From positions 6,326,038 to 6,390,037 of the forward strand of contig NZ_JACHIR010000001.1 of assembly GCF_014203355.1 (NCBI RefSeq): 64,000 nucleotides of DNA, read 5' to 3'. Every line of letters begins with the position of its first letter. Position 1 is the stretch's first letter. The notes below the pieces were generated by a model. It did no database searches and was not told the DNA's origin. It was given only the letters and a program-made list of their open reading frames with translations. Positions 6,445-15,169 of the stretch are shown here, piece after piece. A program made the translations under genes and the position numbers. Source of the DNA: Kutzneria kofuensis (GTDB lineage: Bacteria > Actinomycetota > Actinomycetes > Mycobacteriales > Pseudonocardiaceae).

Positions 6445-9219
6445 ATGACGAAGGCCGTCGGCAAGACAGGGCTGAACGTGCAGCGGGTCTACACGACCGA
6501 GGGCGTGCATCCCTACGACGAGGTGACCTGGGAGCACCGCGACGTCGTCATGACGAACTGGCGCGACGGCTCGGTCAACTTCGAGCAGCGCGGCGTCGAG
6601 TTCCCCGACTTCTGGTCGGTCAACGCGACGAACATCGTCACCAGCAAGTACTTCCGCGGCGCAGTGGGCACCGACGTGCGCGAGCGCAGCCTGCGCCAGC
6701 TCATCGACCGGGTCGTGCACCGCTACGTGAAGGCCGGCGTCGAGCATGGCTACTTCGCCGACGACAAGGCCGCCGAGATCTTCGAGCACGAGCTCACCTG
6801 GATGCTGCTGCACCAGGTGTTCAGCTTCAACTCGCCGGTCTGGTTCAACGTCGGCACCGCGTCGCCGCAGCAGGTCAGCGCCTGCTTCATCCTGGCCGTC
6901 GACGACACCATGGAGTCGATCCTCAACTGGTACCGGGAGGAGGGGCTGATCTTCAAGGGCGGCTCGGGCGCCGGCCTGAACCTGTCCCGCATCCGGTCCT
7001 CCAAGGAGCTGCTGTCCTCCGGCGGCACCGCCTCCGGCCCGGTGTCGTTCATGCGCGGCGCCGACGCCTCCGCCGGCACCATCAAGTCCGGCGGCGCCAC
7101 CCGCCGGGCGGCCAAGATGGTCGTGCTCGACGTCGACCACCCCGACGTCGAGGAGTTCATCGAGACCAAGATGCGCGAGGAGGACAAGGTCCGCGCGCTG
7201 CGCGACGCCGGGTTCGACATGGACCTGGGCGGCAAGGACATCGTGTCCGTGCAGTACCAGAACGCCAACAACTCGGTGCGCGTCTCCGACGAGTTCATGC
7301 ACGCCGTCGAGGCCGGCGGCCAGTTCGGGCTGCGCGCCCGGCAGACCGGCGAGGTCATCGAGCACGTCGACGCCAAGTCGCTGTTCGGCAAGCTGTCGCA
7401 GGCCGCGTGGGCGTGCGCCGACCCCGGCATCCAGTACGACGGCACCATCAACGACTGGCACACCTGCCCCGAGTCGGGCCGGATCACCGCCTCCAACCCG
7501 TGCAGCGAGTACATGCACCTGGACAACTCCAGCTGCAACCTGGCGTCGCTGAACCTGATGAAGTTCCTGCGCGAGGACGGCACCTTCGACGCGCCGCTGT
7601 TCGCCAAGGCCGTCGAGCTGGTCATCACCGCGATGGACATCTCCATCTGCTTCGCGGACTTCCCGACCGACCCGATCGCCGACACCACGCGCAAGTTCCG
7701 CCAGCTGGGCATCGGCTACGCCAACCTGGGCGCGCTGCTGATGGCCACCGGCCACGCGTACGACTCCGACGGCGGCCGGGCGCTGGCCGCGGCCATCACC
7801 TCGCTGATGACCGGCACCGCCTACCGGCGCTCCGCCGAGCTCGCCGGCGTCGTCGGCGCGTACGACGGGTACAAGCAGAACGCCGAGGCGCACCAGCGGG
7901 TGATGCGCAAGCACGCCGCCGCCAACGACCTGATCCGCACGTACCACTCGAACGACGCCTCCGTGCAGAAGCTGGCCACCGCCGAGTGGCAGCGGGGCCT
8001 CGAGGTCGGCGCCCGCAACGGCTGGCGCAACGCGCAGGCCAGCGTGCTCGCGCCCACCGGCACCATCGGCCTGATGATGGACTGCGACACCACCGGCATC
8101 GAGCCCGACCTGGCGCTGGTCAAGTTCAAGAAGCTGGTCGGCGGCGGCTCCATGCAGATCGTCAACCAGACCGTGCCGCGTGCCCTGAAGGCCCTGGGCT
8201 ACCAGCAGGAGCAGATCGAGGCCATCGTCGAGTTCATCTCCGAGCACGGCCACGTCATCGACGCCCCCGGCCTGCGGCCCGAGCACTACGAGGTGTTCGA
8301 CTGCGCCATGGGCGAGCGGTCCATCGCGCCCATGGGGCACGTGCGGATGATGGCCGCCGTGCAGCCGTTCATCTCCGGCGCCATCTCCAAGACCGTCAAC
8401 ATGCCCGAGTCGGCGACCGTCGAGGACGTGCAGGAGATCTACTTCCAGGGCTGGAAGCTGGGTCTGAAGGCGCTGGCCATCTACCGCGACAACTGCAAGG
8501 TCGGGCAGCCGCTGTCCGCCGGCAAAGGCGGTTCCTCCACTGCCGAGGCCAAGACCTCGGAGACCGTCATCGAGTACCGCCCCGTGCGCAAGCGCCTGCC
8601 CAAGAAGCGCCCGTCGCAGACCGTGTCGTTCACTGTCGGCGGCGCCGAGGGCTACCTGCACGCCGGCTCCTACCCCGACGACGGCCTCGGCGAGATCTTC
8701 ATCAAGCTCGGCAAGCAGGGCTCCACCCTCGCCGGTGTCATGGACGCCTTCTCCATGTCCATCTCCGTCGGCCTGCAGTACGGCATTCCGCTGGAGTTCT
8801 ACGTCTCCAAGTTCCAGAACCAGCGGTTCGAGCCCAACGGCATGACCGACGACCCCGACGTGCGGATCGCCACCAGCGTCGTCGACTACCTGTTCCGTCG
8901 GCTGGCGCTGGACTACCTGCCGTACGAGAAGCGGGCCGAGCTCGGCATCTTCACCGCCGAGGAGCGCACCGCCCAGGTCAGCGCCGACTACGGCCAGGTC
9001 GACCTGGAGGCCCTGCAGGTCGGCGTCGAGGCCCCGACCACCAAGGTCGAGCCGGCGTCCAAGCCCGTCGGTGAGGCCCACAGCTCCACCGAGCTGGTCG
9101 AGCTCACCCTCGGCAAGGCCGCCGACGCCCCGCTGTGCATGACCTGCGGCACCAAGATGCGCCCCGCCGGCTCGTGCTACGTCTGCGAGGGCTGCGGCAG
9201 CACCTCCGGCTGCAGCTGA
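6445..9219 (+). CDS. nrdJ: Adenosylcobalamin-dependent (class II) ribonucleotide reductase
   Basis: 924 residues. NrdJ converts ribonucleotides to deoxyribonucleotides with coenzyme B12 as radical source and needs no oxygen. Active-site residues are visible: C147 (SACFI), C353 and E355 in NPCSE, and C364 (SSCNL), the last two cysteines 11 apart as in the family. A C-terminal zinc-binding tail (CMTCG, then CYVCEGCG) ends the protein. ATG 6445 follows GAGAGGGAA; a longer frame from 6364 has no site. No cobalamin riboswitch is seen upstream, so control is probably by NrdR. Confidence 0.96.
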   Translation: MTKAVGKTGLNVQRVYTTEGVHPYDEVTWEHRDVVMTNWRDGSVNFEQRGVEFPDFWSVNATNIVTSKYFRGAVGTDVRERSLRQLIDRVVHRYVKAGVEHGYFADDKAAEIFEHELTWMLLHQVFSFNSPVWFNVGTASPQQVSACFILAVDDTMESILNWYREEGLIFKGGSGAGLNLSRIRSSKELLSSGGTASGPVSFMRGADASAGTIKSGGATRRAAKMVVLDVDHPDVEEFIETKMREEDKVRALRDAGFDMDLGGKDIVSVQYQNANNSVRVSDEFMHAVEAGGQFGLRARQTGEVIEHVDAKSLFGKLSQAAWACADPGIQYDGTINDWHTCPESGRITASNPCSEYMHLDNSSCNLASLNLMKFLREDGTFDAPLFAKAVELVITAMDISICFADFPTDPIADTTRKFRQLGIGYANLGALLMATGHAYDSDGGRALAAAITSLMTGTAYRRSAELAGVVGAYDGYKQNAEAHQRVMRKHAAANDLIRTYHSNDASVQKLATAEWQRGLEVGARNGWRNAQASVLAPTGTIGLMMDCDTTGIEPDLALVKFKKLVGGGSMQIVNQTVPRALKALGYQQEQIEAIVEFISEHGHVIDAPGLRPEHYEVFDCAMGERSIAPMGHVRMMAAVQPFISGAISKTVNMPESATVEDVQEIYFQGWKLGLKALAIYRDNCKVGQPLSAGKGGSSTAEAKTSETVIEYRPVRKRLPKKRPSQTVSFTVGGAEGYLHAGSYPDDGLGEIFIKLGKQGSTLAGVMDAFSMSISVGLQYGIPLEFYVSKFQNQRFEPNGMTDDPDVRIATSVVDYLFRRLALDYLPYEKRAELGIFTAEERTAQVSADYGQVDLEALQVGVEAPTTKVEPASKPVGEAHSSTELVELTLGKAADAPLCMTCGTKMRPAGSCYVCEGCGSTSGCS

Positions 9220-9276
9220 GCACAGGATTTGCTGCACCTGATACACGACATTGAGCACTGCCCCAGTAGCGGTGCT

Positions 9277-9318
9277 TTCCGGTCAGGGAGCCAGCAGGAG
9301 CTGGCTCCCTGACCGGAA
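9277..9318 (+). terminator. Hairpin terminator of the nrdRJ operon
   Basis: A perfect 19-bp inverted repeat (9277-9295 with 9300-9318) closes on a 4-nt loop, 57 bases past the nrdJ stop. There is no T-tract. Confidence 0.8.
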
Positions 9319-9390
9319 CCACGAGCTACCGCCACGCCGTTGTGGCGTGACGGGGATGTTCCTACTGAGATGGGAGGAGGTGAAAGAGAC

Positions 9391-9549
9391 GTGGCGAAGA
9401 ACACTGGAGACGGCTACCGCAAGGGGGCTGTCAAGGGGCGTTCGCAAGTGCAGACACCCAATGGCGACTGGATGAAGCGTGACACCGGCACCGGCCAGTT
9501 CATGGACGGTAGCGACAAGCCGTTCAAGGGTGTCCGCAAGGAGCACTAA
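9391..9549 (+). CDS. Small conserved basic protein, function unknown
   Basis: 52 residues, charged and rich in glycine and lysine, with GYRKGAVKGRSQVQTPNG and a C-terminal KRD/DGSDKPFKGVRKEH region. It has no signal peptide or membrane helix. GGGAGGAGG (9372-9380) lies ten bases before the GTG at 9391, and a terminator hairpin follows, so it is an independent transcription unit. Short YRKGAV...RSQ proteins are familiar in actinobacteria, some phage-linked, but none has a known function as far as I recall. Confidence 0.75.
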   Translation: MAKNTGDGYRKGAVKGRSQVQTPNGDWMKRDTGTGQFMDGSDKPFKGVRKEH

Positions 9550-9567
9550 CTGATGGTGAGATAGGCG

Positions 9568-9606
9568 GCCCGGGACGGGGATGTAAACGGCATCCCCGTC
9601 CCGGGC
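9568..9606 (+). terminator. Hairpin terminator after the 52-residue protein
   Basis: A perfect 16-bp inverted repeat (9568-9583 with 9591-9606, 7-nt loop) begins 18 bases after the stop codon. Confidence 0.85.
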
Positions 9607-10182
9607 TCTTGCACTCTAGAGGCATCAGCGCATGCCTGCTGTGCGGCAATGTCGACCAATCGTGTGATTGGCCCCACGCCTGCCAGTCGCTGTGGGACTC
9701 ACTGATGTCATGCACCGATGTGGCGTGGGTAAGGTTTCCCGCCGGCACCGTCGTCAGCAGTGCTGCATCCAGAGGTTGTTCTTCAGGTAGACGCCTTCGT
9801 CTCTCGGTCGCGGTCGATCACTGCCAGGTCCAGACCGCCGGAGGACGACGCAGCGGCCGGTCTGTGGGAACGTCATGCTGGTCGACTTTCCCTACTACGC
9901 AACGTTTCCCGCGACGACCATCGATCGAGGCGCCAGGGCGAGGATGGTCATGCCGCGGCGTTGATAGGTGCGGATCCATGGGGCCAGGTGCAGGCTGTCC
10001 GCGTGCGAGGTCCAGGTCATGAAGCCAGTCATGGACGTCAAGGGATGACTGGCTTCGGTCGTCGGACGGGTCGGCACGATCGCCTTGTCCAGTCCGTCTT
10101 GTGCGGTCCATGACGCCTGGTGAGGCGGATAACCGGTTGTCCGAGATGTGAGAATCGGAGTCTGAGCGACGGGGGGCAACTG
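9607..10182. other. Intergenic stretch of lower G+C, possibly decayed coding DNA
   Basis: About 575 bases with no frame showing normal codon bias. Minus-strand frames between 9818 and 10113 give protein-like fragments that switch frame (for example HLAPWIRTYQRRGMTILALA), as if an old gene or transposase had decayed, but I recognise no family. No RNA gene or terminal inverted repeats are seen. Confidence 0.4.
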
Positions 10183-11299
10183 GTGGGGCGTACGGTCACG
10201 TTGGCGTTGGTGGATCCGGACGGCAGGCCGCTGGGGACGACGCGGCCGTACGAGGTGGAACCCCAGTGGTGGCAGGAAGTCGCGCCGGTGGTCGCGGGGG
10301 CCCGGGCCGAGTTCGGCATCGAGGTGACGGTGCTGAGGTTGGCGGCGGCGGAAAACGCCGCGCCGCACGGGGGGAGCGGTCACCTACCTGGCGGAGTACG
10401 ACGGGCCGCCGCTCGAACTGGGGCCGCTGGACGACAGGTGGCTTGAGCCGCACCCGTTGCGGATGACGTGGGCGGAGCCCGGCGGCCCGAAGGCGTCGCT
10501 GCGGTGGGCGGGGACGAAAACCGGCGTGCAGCAAAGAACCTGGAACCTGTCGTCGGTGTGGCGGCTGGACGGGGCGTGGCTGAAGGAAGTGCCGCCGTTC
10601 CTCCGCCAAGAGCCGATTGTGCTGGAGTGGCTGGGAAAGCGGGTACCGGATCTGGTGCCGGGGCTGCTCCGGGCGGAGGGAGGGCGGATGCTGCTCGCCG
10701 ACGTGCCCGGGACCGATCGCTACGAGGCGCAGCCGGCCGAAGTCGTTGGCATGGTTGAGGATCTGTTCACGATCCAGGAGATGGCCGCCGACCACGTTGA
10801 CGAGCTGCTGGCGCTCGGGGTGCCGGACTGGCGGGCGAAGCCGTTCATCGAGCGGGTTTCGGCGGCTGCGGAAGCGTATGCCGATCAGTTGACGTCGGAG
10901 GAACGGGACAAGCTGGGGAAGCTGGTGGCGGGCCTGCCGGAGCGGTTCGCGGCGCTCGCCGACTGCGGCATCCCGGACAGCCTGGTGCACGGCGACTTCC
11001 ACCCCGGCAACGTCCGATCCGACGGCGTCCGGCGGGTGATCCTCGACTGGACCGACAGCGTCATCGGGCATCCGGCGCTGGACGTACGGAACGCGCCGGA
11101 GCTGAGGCGGCGCTGGAGTTCGTTGTGGCGCAACCGGATTCCCGGCTGCGAGCCGGAGCGGGCGCTCGAACTCGAGCGCCCGCTCGGCGCGCTGCGCGGC
11201 GCCGCCGTCTACGACGCGTTCCTCGCCGGCATCGAGCCGTCCGAGCGGCCGTACCACGCCACCGACCCGGTCAACTGCCTGCGTTCGGCGGTCGGCTGA
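10183..11299 (+). pseudogene. Aminoglycoside phosphotransferase-family protein, frameshifted
   Basis: Two frames join into one protein. The first (10183 to about 10374) gives a NUDIX-like or linker N-terminus containing PYEVEPQWWQEVAPVVAGAR; the second continues with VTYLAEYDGPPLELGPLDDR and ends at 11299. The second part has the kinase core HGDFHPGNV and VILDWTDSVIGHPALDV, the Brenner and DFG-like motifs of APH/choline kinase enzymes. The break falls in a run of six G at 10369-10374: one G fewer restores a protein of about 371 residues. It is therefore either a recent single-base insertion or a sequencing error. The substrate is unknown. Confidence 0.8.
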
Positions 11300-12292
11300 T
11301 CAGGCGGCGACGGGACCGTTGTCGGCGGGCACGGTCTCGGCGGCCGGCGGCGGCCCGGGCGGCGTGCCGTCCCCGAACGGCCGGCCACCGAGTTCCTCCC
11401 GCCCGTGCGGGGTGAGCCAGTTCCGCAGGTCGGGGCCGACGGGCACGATGCCGGTGGGGTTGATGTCGCGGTGCACCTCGTAGTAGTGCTGCTTGATCTG
11501 CACGAAGTCGATGGTGTCGCCGAAACCGGGCGTCTGGAACAGGTCCCGGGCGTAGGCCCACAGCACCGGCATCTCGTTGAGCTTGCTGCGGTTGCACTTG
11601 AAGTGCCCGTGGTACACGGCGTCGAACCGGGCCAGCGTGGTGAACAGCCGCACGTCGGCCTCGGTGATGGTGTCGCCGACGAGGTAGCGCTGCCCGGCGA
11701 GCCGGTCGCTGAGCCAGTCGAGCCGGTCGAACAGCCGCCGGTACGCCTTCTCGTACGAGTCCTGGTCGCTGGCGAACCCGGCCCGGTACACGCCGTTGTT
11801 GACGTCCCGGAAGACGACGTCGTTGACCTCGTCGATCTCGGCCCGCAGGTGCTCGGGATACAGCGCGGGCGCGCCCTCGCGGTGGTGGGCGGTCCACTCC
11901 AGCGACAGGTCGATGGTCATCTGCGCGAAGTCGTTGGTGACGACCTCGCCGGTGGCGATCTCCACGATGGCCGGCACGGTGATGCCGAGCTCGTAGCCGG
12001 GGACCCGCTTGAAGTACGCCTCCTGCAGCCGTTCGATGCCCAGCACCGGGTCCTTGCCGCCCGGGTCGAGGTCGAACGTCCAGCTGCGCTCGTCGTGCAC
12101 CGGCCCGCAGACGCCCATGGACAGCACGTCCTCCAGGCCGAGCAGCCGCCGCACGATGATCATCCGGTTGGCCCACGGACAGGCCCGGGCGACCACGAGT
12201 CGGTAGCGGCCCGGTTCGACGGGGTAGCCGTCCCGGCCGTCGGCGGTGATCCGGGTGGTGATGTACCGCGAATCGCGGCTGTACTCCGACAT
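11300..12292 (-). CDS. Xi-class glutathione transferase-like protein (glutathionyl/mycothiolyl-hydroquinone reductase)
   Basis: 330 residues. The family reduces thiol-conjugated hydroquinones. The N-terminal thioredoxin-like half has ACPWANR, whose cysteine is catalytic, and the C-terminal helical half has VYRAGFASDQ, LVGDTITEADVRLFTTL and CNRSKLNEMP, diagnostic of the xi class (YqjG/PcpF). Actinobacteria use mycothiol, so the cofactor may be mycothiol instead of glutathione. ATG 12292 follows GGAG. It lies 91 bases after an aldo/keto reductase on the same strand, so the two redox genes may be cotranscribed. Confidence 0.9.
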   Translation of the reverse strand: MSEYSRDSRYITTRITADGRDGYPVEPGRYRLVVARACPWANRMIIVRRLLGLEDVLSMGVCGPVHDERSWTFDLDPGGKDPVLGIERLQEAYFKRVPGYELGITVPAIVEIATGEVVTNDFAQMTIDLSLEWTAHHREGAPALYPEHLRAEIDEVNDVVFRDVNNGVYRAGFASDQDSYEKAYRRLFDRLDWLSDRLAGQRYLVGDTITEADVRLFTTLARFDAVYHGHFKCNRSKLNEMPVLWAYARDLFQTPGFGDTIDFVQIKQHYYEVHRDINPTGIVPVGPDLRNWLTPHGREELGGRPFGDGTPPGPPPAAETVPADNGPVAA

Positions 12293-12383
12293 GACTCCAG
12301 TATCGGCCCGGCGCGGGCGGCCCGCCCGGCTGTGCCCGCTCGGAAGGCCGGGTCCGGGGACCGGCATTCCGGGCGGGCGCGGG

Positions 12384-13361
12384 TCAGAAGCCCGAGGCGG
12401 GACGGGGCGTGTAGTGCTCCTCCAGCCGCTGCAGCTCGTCGGCGCCGAGCTTCAGGTCGGCGGCGGCGACCGCGTCGGTGAGGTGGTGCGGCTTGGTCGT
12501 GCCGACGATCGGCGCGGTGACGGCGGGCTGGTGCAGCAGCCACGCCAGCGCCACCTGGGCCCGGCTGACGCCACGCTCGGTCGCGACGGCGGCGACCGCG
12601 TCGATGATCCCCTTGTCGGAGTCGGCGGTCTTGTCGTAGAGGACCTTGCTGAACGCGTCGGTGCCGCTGCGGGTGGTCTCCTCGCCGGGATCGCGGGTCA
12701 GCCGGCCCCGCGCGAGCGGACTCCACGGGATGACGCCGATGCCCTGGTCGAGGCAGTACGGCAGCATCTCCCGCTCCTCCTCGCGCTGGAGCAGGTTGTA
12801 CTGGTTCTGCATGGACACGAACCGGGTCCAGCCGTGCAGGTCGGCCACGTGCTGCATCTGCGCGAACTGCCAGGTCCACATCGAGGACGCGCCGATGTAG
12901 CGGGCCTTGCCGGCCTTGACCACGTCGTGCAGCGCCTCCATGGTCTCCTCGACCGGCACGTTCGGGTCGCGCCGGTGGATCTGGTACAGGTCGATGTAGT
13001 CGGTGCCGAGCCGGCGCAGGCTCTCGTCGACCTGGGTGAGGATCGCCGCCCGGGACAGGCCGCCGCCCTTCGGGCCGGGGCCCATCGTGCCCATCACCTT
13101 GGTGGCGATGACCACCTCGTCCCGTTTCGCGAACTCCCGCAGCAGCTGGCCGGTGATCTCCTCGCTGGCCCCGAGGGAGTAGACGTTGGCGGTGTCGTAG
13201 CAGGTGATTCCGGACTCGACCGCCTGCCTGAAGTACGGCCGGGACTCGTCGATGCCGAATGACCACTGATGGGTGCCGCGGGCGGGCTCGCCGAAGCTCA
13301 TGCAGCCCAGCACGATCTTGGAGATCGTCAGCCCGCTCCGGCCCAACCGAACGTATTCCAT
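12384..13361 (-). CDS. Aldo/keto reductase
   Basis: 325 residues, full length for the NADPH-dependent aldo/keto reductase superfamily. The catalytic tetrad is visible: D and Y in CYDTANVYS, K in IATKVMG and H in YQIHRRD. SMQNQYNLLQREEE and a C-terminal PIVGTTKPHHL contact the cofactor. ATG 13361 fits the conserved MEYVRLGRSGL start and has TAGCGT seven bases upstream, a leaderless -10. The xi-class GST follows in the same direction, suggesting quinone or carbonyl detoxification; the substrate is unknown. Confidence 0.9.
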   Translation of the reverse strand: MEYVRLGRSGLTISKIVLGCMSFGEPARGTHQWSFGIDESRPYFRQAVESGITCYDTANVYSLGASEEITGQLLREFAKRDEVVIATKVMGTMGPGPKGGGLSRAAILTQVDESLRRLGTDYIDLYQIHRRDPNVPVEETMEALHDVVKAGKARYIGASSMWTWQFAQMQHVADLHGWTRFVSMQNQYNLLQREEEREMLPYCLDQGIGVIPWSPLARGRLTRDPGEETTRSGTDAFSKVLYDKTADSDKGIIDAVAAVATERGVSRAQVALAWLLHQPAVTAPIVGTTKPHHLTDAVAAADLKLGADELQRLEEHYTPRPASGF

Positions 13362-13463
13362 GCCCTGGACGCTACTCCTCCGGGGTGGCCGCGCGCGGTG
13401 GTCGCGGGTCACCGCGATCACTGTGCCGCAAGGGATACGCGCCGTCCGGGCCGGGAAAACCGG

Positions 13464-14084
13464 TCAGCATGCCGTTACGACGGGCTGCCGGAGGATGGTG
13501 CGGCGCTTGCCCGGCTCGACCTTGCGGAAGTCGCTGAGGTAGATCTCGTGGTGCTTGCCGCCCATGGTCAGGCCGTGGGCCGGGATGAAGTCGTCGTGCA
13601 TGGCGGCGAGGACCTCGGCCTCGTCGTCGAAGGATCCGATGTGGAGGGTCTGGACGCAGGGGCCTTCGGCGAGGGCCTCGAGACGGACGTCGTCCAGGCG
13701 CGCGGGGCGGTCGCCGGCGGAGGCCTTGGCGACGGCGGCGTCGAACATGGTGGTGGTGATCCAGTCGGGCACCATCATCAAGAGTGTCCAGTCCCAGCGG
13801 GACTTGTCGCGGGCGGTGGTGAAGGCGGCCATGTCGGGGGACCACCACAGGCCCTCCAGGGGCATGACGACGTAGTCCCGGCCGAGATCCTGTTTGCTGG
13901 CGAACTTGAGCTTGTACGCGACGGGATAGAGAGCGCTGACGGCATCGGCGAACTCGGGTGAGGAGTTGGGATCGCCGCGTCCGTCGATCATGAGGTACTG
14001 CATCGGCGGGACCTCGACGACCCGGAACTCGTGCCGGCGAGCCTGGTAGGAGTCGAGCGTCTTCTTGAAGTCGGTCTTGGCCAT
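13464..14084 (-). CDS. GyrI-like small-molecule-binding domain protein
   Basis: 206 residues without a DNA-binding domain. KKTLDSYQARRHEFRVVEVP near the start, then PMQYLMIDGRGDPN and the closing HHEIYLSDFRKVEPGK are typical of stand-alone GyrI-like (SOUL/BmrR-effector) proteins, which bind hydrophobic ligands. It is 8 bases downstream of the DUF4267 membrane protein and probably in its transcript, under the divergent TetR regulator. Confidence 0.85.
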   Translation of the reverse strand: MAKTDFKKTLDSYQARRHEFRVVEVPPMQYLMIDGRGDPNSSPEFADAVSALYPVAYKLKFASKQDLGRDYVVMPLEGLWWSPDMAAFTTARDKSRWDWTLLMMVPDWITTTMFDAAVAKASAGDRPARLDDVRLEALAEGPCVQTLHIGSFDDEAEVLAAMHDDFIPAHGLTMGGKHHEIYLSDFRKVEPGKRRTILRQPVVTAC

Positions 14085-14092
14085 GGCGGGAG

Positions 14093-14464
14093 TCAACCAG
14101 CCAGCAGGGCGACGGCGAGGGCGATGACGACGGCGGCCGTGCCGCCGTGCATGGCCCAGGCGAGGACCTTGGAGCCGCCCCAGCGCAGGACGATGATCGC
14201 GTCGCCGACGGGGATGACGGCGGCGACGAGCATGAACCAGCCCATGGCGTGCGGACCGGAGGCGGCCAGCATCACCAGCGTCGCCAGGCCCGTGGCCAGG
14301 TCCCGGATGCCCTTGACGTTCAGCCACGCGGCCAGGACTCCGTCCGGCCACTCGGGCAGGCCGAAGCCCTTGGCGGTGGCCGTCGGCGCGATCAGGAAGA
14401 ACGCCCCCATCACGACCACCGCCACGCCGAGCACCACCGCCAGGATCACTGTCGCTGTGTACAT
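14093..14464 (-). CDS. DUF4267 membrane protein
   Basis: 123 residues with four predicted membrane helices. GFGLPEWPDGVLAAWLNVKG and IRDLATGLATLVML match the DUF4267 family, whose function is unknown. The promoter on this strand, TAGATT (complement of 14483-14488), overlaps a CTAGC-N3-GCTAG palindrome that probably binds the divergent TetR protein. The GyrI-like gene follows closely. Confidence 0.85.
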   Translation of the reverse strand: MYTATVILAVVLGVAVVVMGAFFLIAPTATAKGFGLPEWPDGVLAAWLNVKGIRDLATGLATLVMLAASGPHAMGWFMLVAAVIPVGDAIIVLRWGGSKVLAWAMHGGTAAVVIALAVALLAG

Positions 14465-14482
14465 CTGCTGCCACCCCTCGGG

Positions 14483-14552
14483 AATCTAGCGCTGCTAGCT
14501 TTCGTAGCGACGCTAGCAGTAGCTGCGCTCGGAAAGCTAGCGGTGCTAGAAT
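14483..14552. promoter_or_regulatory. Divergent promoters with two CTAGC-N3-GCTAG operators
   Basis: CTAGC-gct-GCTAG (14486-14498) and CTAGC-ggt-GCTAG (14537-14549) flank a third half-matching copy (GTAGCGACGCTAGC, 14504-14517). On the plus strand TAGAAT (14547-14552) is a -10 seven bases before the GTG of the TetR gene; on the minus strand TAGATT (14483-14488) is the -10 of the DUF4267 gene. Each operator overlaps one -10 element, so the TetR protein should repress both directions. Confidence 0.75.
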
Positions 14553-14559
14553 TTCGAGC

Positions 14560-15135
14560 GTGACCGTGCAGCAGCGGCGCGAGCGGGACCGCGCGAAACG
14601 GCAGGAACTGATCGTCCGGACGGCTCGGGAGCTGGCCGAGGCCGAGGGCTGGGACGCGGTGACCACGCGTCGGCTGTCGGAGCGGATCGAGTACAGCCAG
14701 CCGGTGCTGTACAGCCACTTCGCCAACAAGGACGCCATCGTCACCGCCGTCGCCGAACAGGGCATCGTCGAACTGTCGGCGGCCATCAAGACGGCGCGGC
14801 GCAAGCACGTCGAGCGCTACGACCTGCTGCGGGCCGTCGCCGTCGCCTACCTCGACTTCGCCGCGGCCAACCCCGCGCTCTACGAGGCGATGTTCACTCT
14901 CGACGTCGGCCTGCGCTTCGCCCAGCCCGACTCGCCGCCGGCGCTGCGCGAGGCGTTCGCCCAGTTGGCGGCCACCTTCGACACGCTGGTCGAGGACCCG
15001 GCCGAGGTCGGCACCTTCACCGAGGTCGCCTGGGCCGCCCTGCACGGCCTGGCCACGCTGACCCGCGCCGGCCGGCTCTCCGATGGCCACCACGACGCCC
15101 GGATCGACCTGCTCATCACCCGGTTGCTGGCATGA
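14560..15135 (+). CDS. TetR-family regulator
   Basis: 191 residues. The N-terminal helix-turn-helix (about 12-60) includes VTTRRLSERIEYSQPVLYSH; the C-terminal ligand domain contains AWAALHGLATL, the WHG-type (TetR_C_33) signature. GTG 14560 has a leaderless TAGAAT promoter. It diverges from the DUF4267/GyrI-like pair, with two palindromes between, and is followed 35 bases later by an SDR gene. The GyrI-like protein and the regulator may sense the same kind of ligand. Confidence 0.88.
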   Translation: MTVQQRRERDRAKRQELIVRTARELAEAEGWDAVTTRRLSERIEYSQPVLYSHFANKDAIVTAVAEQGIVELSAAIKTARRKHVERYDLLRAVAVAYLDFAAANPALYEAMFTLDVGLRFAQPDSPPALREAFAQLAATFDTLVEDPAEVGTFTEVAWAALHGLATLTRAGRLSDGHHDARIDLLITRLLA

Positions 15136-15169
15136 CGGGCGTAGTGGCGTGGGGCAGGGGGCTGCCGGC

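Noticed and set aside
5836-9258. 1,140-residue minus-strand frame across nrdR and nrdJ
   Set aside because: It is antisense to two well-identified genes; long open antisense frames are expected at this G+C content.
9818-10113. Minus-strand protein-like fragments suggesting a transposase remnant
   Set aside because: The fragments switch frame, no DDE or serine-recombinase motif is visible, and there are no terminal inverted repeats or target duplications. It is described only as a possibly decayed stretch.
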